Below, piece after piece: positions 61,674-64,000 of a stretch of DNA of 64,000 nucleotides; position 1 is the first letter of the stretch; each line of letters opens with the position of its first letter. The stretch spans positions 1-64,000 of the forward strand of contig JAEWQP010000004.1 in NCBI GenBank assembly GCA_023399155.1. Reading direction: 5' to 3'. This DNA comes from Verrucomicrobiota bacterium (GTDB lineage: Bacteria; Verrucomicrobiota; Verrucomicrobiia; Opitutales; Opitutaceae). The notes under the pieces are model-generated. The model was not told the origin of the DNA. It was given only the letters and a program-made list of their open reading frames with translations, and ran no database searches. The translations under genes were made by a program, and so were the position numbers.

Positions 61674-61825
61674 GTCACAGAGCTCACGGAGGAGACACTG
61701 AGTTCACAGAGGAGAATCTCGGGCCCACATGTCCATCTCCCCCTTCACCTTTCGTCCTTTCGTCGGCCACGCGAAGCGATGAGGACATGTCTGTGATCTC
61801 TGTGCCACCTCCGTGCCCTCTGTGA
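61674..61825. repeat. Intergenic repeat family B, copy 4, overlapping the plsY start
   Basis: Left arm GTCACAGAGCTCACGGAGGA plus TTCACAGAGGA; right arm ATCTCTGTGCCACCTCCGTG plus CCCTCTGTGACC. An inner inverted pair ACATGTCC / GGACATGT lies between the arms. The right arm runs into the plsY coding region and supplies its GTG start codon. Confidence 0.75.
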
Positions 61826-62484
61826 CCTTCAGCCAATCCCTGCCCTTCATCGCCGCCGCGATCGTTGGCTATCTGCTCGGTGCGCTGCCGTTCGGCGTGA
61901 TGGTCGCGCGCTGGCACGGGGTCGACATCTTCAAGGTCGGCAGCGGCAATCCCGGGGCGACGAACGTCAAGCGCTCCATCGGCAGGGGCGCGGGAAACCT
62001 GGTCTTCGCCCTCGACTTCCTCAAGGGCGCCGCCGCCGCGCTCTGGGTGCGCCTGCTTCCCGCCGATCCCGCGCACGGCGCGTGGCTCGGGCTGATCGGG
62101 CTCACCGCGGCGATCCTCGGCCACAGCTATTCGTGCTTCATCCGCTTCCGCGGCGGCAAGGGCGTCGCCACGACACTCGGCGGCGCGATCGCGCTGATGC
62201 CGATCGCGGCGCTGATCAGCGTGGTGGTGTGGGTGGTGCTGTTTTATTCGACCCGCTACGTGTCTCTTGCGTCCATCGGCCTTGCCGCGACGCTCCCGGT
62301 GGCCGTTTTCTTCCTGAACGGATTGTCGGAGTTGTTTGGGTTCGCCGTCCTGCTCGCGCTGTTTGTCGTCATCCGGCATCGCGCGAACGTCGGCCGCCTG
62401 CTCCGGGGAACCGAGAACCGCTTCGTGAAGAAAACCGCTTCGGACGCCCCGGCGACCGAGGCTCCCGGGAACCAGAAATCGTGA
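61813..62484 (+). CDS. plsY: Acyl-phosphate glycerol-3-phosphate acyltransferase
   Basis: PlsY transfers the acyl group of acyl phosphate to glycerol 3-phosphate, the first step of phospholipid synthesis. The 223-residue membrane protein has about five helices and the three signature motifs: GSGNPGATN at 43-51, GHSYSCFIRFRGGKGVAT at about 103-120, and VIRHRANVGRLLRGTENR. Start candidates are GTG 61813 and GTG 61822, both inside a family B repeat arm. Its stop overlaps the hom start by one base. Confidence 0.92.
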   Translation: MPSVTFSQSLPFIAAAIVGYLLGALPFGVMVARWHGVDIFKVGSGNPGATNVKRSIGRGAGNLVFALDFLKGAAAALWVRLLPADPAHGAWLGLIGLTAAILGHSYSCFIRFRGGKGVATTLGGAIALMPIAALISVVVWVVLFYSTRYVSLASIGLAATLPVAVFFLNGLSELFGFAVLLALFVVIRHRANVGRLLRGTENRFVKKTASDAPATEAPGNQKS

Positions 62485-63821
62485 TGTCCAAGCAGCCTCC
62501 AAAACCCTCGATCAGGATCGGCCTCTGCGGCTTCGGCGTGGTCGGGCAGGGTGTGGTCAAACACCTCCAGGCCCGCGCGGACGATCTCACGTCGCGCCTC
62601 GGTGTGACCCTCGATGTCGCGATGGTCGCCGTGCGCGACCCTTCCAAGAAGCGCGATGTCGCCATCGCGGCGTCCAAGATCACCGATGATCCGCTCGCGG
62701 TCGCGACGGACCCCTCGATCCAGATCGTGATCGAGCTCATGGGCGGCACCACGCATGCCCGGGAGATCGTCCTGGCCGCGTTGTCGCGCGGCAAGATCGT
62801 CGTGACGGCAAACAAGGCGCTGCTTTGCGAGCACGGCGCCGAGGTGTTTGCCGCGGCGCGTTCGGGCGGGGGACACGTCTTCTTCGAAGCCAGCGTCGCC
62901 GGCGGCATTCCGATCATCAAGGCCGTCCGCGAGGGCCTGGTGGCGAACCGCTTCAACCGCATCTACGGCATCCTCAACGGCACCTGCAATTACATCCTCA
63001 CGCGCATGGAGCGCGAGGGCGCGACCTACGAGGCGATCGTCGACGACGCCAAGCGTTTGGGGTACGCCGAGGCCGACGAGTCGCTCGACGTCGACGGCTG
63101 GGACTCCGCGCACAAGGCCTCGGTGCTCGCGTTCCTCGCGCATGGACGCTGGGTCAAGCTCGGCGAGATGCGCGTGGCCGGCATCCGCCGCCTCACCCAG
63201 GAGGACATCAGCTTTGCCAAGGCGTTCGATTACCGGATCAAGCTGCTCGCGCAGATCGACCGGAATTTTGACACGAACGACCTGAGCGTGAGCGTGCAAC
63301 CCACGCTCGTGCCGTCGCGCCTGGTCATGGCGAACGTCAATGAAGTCTACAACGGCGTGTGCGTGATCGGCGACGTCGTCGGCACCACCACCTACATCGG
63401 CCGCGGTGCCGGCCAGGACGCGACCGCGAGCGCGGTGATCAGCGACATCGTCGACGCCGCCGGCGTGATCTCCGGTACGCGCCGCCCGCTCATCGCCGAT
63501 GAGGCGCCGTCGATCCTCGGTGGCGGTGGCGAAATCAAGATCGCGCCGCCGCGCAGCGTGGCCGGCCGTTACTACATCCGGCTGGCCGTGCGCGACCAGC
63601 CCGGCGTGCTCGCGCAGATCGCCACGGTCATGGCCACCAACCACGTGAGCATCGCCAGCGTGCTGCAGCGCGAGAGCGCGGCCGACAAGACGGCCTCGCT
63701 CATCCTCACCACCCACGACACCAACGAACAGGCGATCCAGCAGACCGTGCTCGGCTTGAAGAGCACGCCCAGCGTCCTCGCCGAACCCGTGCTGCTGCGC
63801 ATCGCGGAATACTCGGACTGA
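62484..63821 (+). CDS. hom: Homoserine dehydrogenase
   Basis: The enzyme reduces aspartate semialdehyde to homoserine, a branch point to threonine and methionine. The 445-residue protein has GLCGFGVVGQGV at 13-24, ANKALL at 109-114, the substrate region GILNGTCNYILTRM, the catalytic Lys211 in WDSAHKASVLAFLAHG, and a C-terminal ACT domain (about 355-440: YIRLAVRDQPGVLAQIATVM) that allows feedback by threonine. The start overlaps the plsY stop (TGATG), so the two genes are coupled. It is not fused to aspartokinase. Confidence 0.96.
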   Translation: MSKQPPKPSIRIGLCGFGVVGQGVVKHLQARADDLTSRLGVTLDVAMVAVRDPSKKRDVAIAASKITDDPLAVATDPSIQIVIELMGGTTHAREIVLAALSRGKIVVTANKALLCEHGAEVFAAARSGGGHVFFEASVAGGIPIIKAVREGLVANRFNRIYGILNGTCNYILTRMEREGATYEAIVDDAKRLGYAEADESLDVDGWDSAHKASVLAFLAHGRWVKLGEMRVAGIRRLTQEDISFAKAFDYRIKLLAQIDRNFDTNDLSVSVQPTLVPSRLVMANVNEVYNGVCVIGDVVGTTTYIGRGAGQDATASAVISDIVDAAGVISGTRRPLIADEAPSILGGGGEIKIAPPRSVAGRYYIRLAVRDQPGVLAQIATVMATNHVSIASVLQRESAADKTASLILTTHDTNEQAIQQTVLGLKSTPSVLAEPVLLRIAEYSD

Positions 63822-63914
63822 GGGAAAAGGCTGAATGGCTGAACCATTGAACAGCGGAAAAGCCACACCGGTCCAATCGAGATACACCCGATGATCTTCA
63901 GGCTCGCCACAGGA

Positions 63915-63974
63915 GCAGCTTCAGCTGCCATTCGTCCGGCCTTCGGCATCTCTCCGCATCGCAACTGAAGTTGC
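63915..63974. repeat. Two related 14-base palindromes after hom
   Basis: GCAGCTTCAGCTGC (63915-63928) and GCAACTGAAGTTGC (63961-63974) both have 6-base arms around a 2-base centre and are near reverse complements of each other. They lie in the last 180 bases of the window, which hold no gene that I can see. Confidence 0.6.
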
Positions 63975-64000
63975 ATCTATCCCAGAGCCCACCCCTCGCG

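Noticed and set aside
1..64000. tRNA, rRNA, CRISPR, prophage or insertion-sequence genes
   Set aside because: Looked for by eye in intergenic spaces and in protein content; none was recognised. A tRNAscan or IS search would be needed to exclude small features.

Overview
The window is about 64 kb of high-GC chromosome. I place it in Verrucomicrobiota, most likely an Opitutaceae-type organism. The reasons are inference from family recognition: TonB receptors with the N-terminal signature DEVVILDPFVVSA, a high density of FG-GAP/TPR proteins and glycoside hydrolases, scattered his genes, and dispersed GC-rich intergenic repeats. I saw no rRNA, tRNA, phage, transposase or CRISPR array.

Left part (1-20 kb). 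After the tail of an unseen gene and a Nudix hydrolase come four histidine genes (hisD-hisC-hisB-hisH, without hisA/F/G/I), citrate synthase, a VC0807-type membrane protein, pdxJ-acpS-nnrDE-dprA, a HIT protein and a small orphan, a TrpG/PabA amidotransferase, a TonB receptor, aroB, a conserved hypothetical and a divergent GH29 protein.

Middle (20-28 kb). A rhombosortase-like rhomboid protease lies directly downstream of a VIT/VWA protein that ends in a GlyGly-CTERM-like tail, a plausible protease-substrate pair. Next come an alpha-oxoamine synthase, a GT2 glycosyltransferase and a DUF721/DciA protein on the minus strand, then a GH27 alpha-galactosidase and an AraC regulator on the plus strand.

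Glycan region (28-47.5 kb, all minus strand). In transcription order: GH130 phosphorylase, GH2 beta-mannosidase, GPH-type sugar transporter, XylR-like regulator, a TonB receptor split by one in-frame TGA, two tandem copies of an FG-GAP lipoprotein plus TPR protein pair, and a GH5-like secreted hydrolase. This looks like a beta-mannoside utilisation locus in which FG-GAP lipoproteins and TPR proteins occupy the place that SusD-type lipoproteins hold in Bacteroidetes loci. An identical 14-bp sequence lies upstream of both the TonB receptor and the transporter, and a 187-bp inverted repeat brackets the GH2-transporter pair.

Right part (47.5-64 kb). Housekeeping genes: a RibBA with a degraded RibA half, an Ada-AlkA fusion with ogt, rpoN, an A-type Fe-S protein, a DUF3667 membrane protein, ubiE/menG, a ClpX-like ATPase without the zinc domain, an HU-family protein with an acidic tail, hisS, an alpha/beta hydrolase, serA, plsY and hom.

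Intergenic spaces carry several families of hairpin-forming repeats (called A, B and C here, plus hairpin pairs). In two cases the stems differ between copies by changes that keep base pairing.
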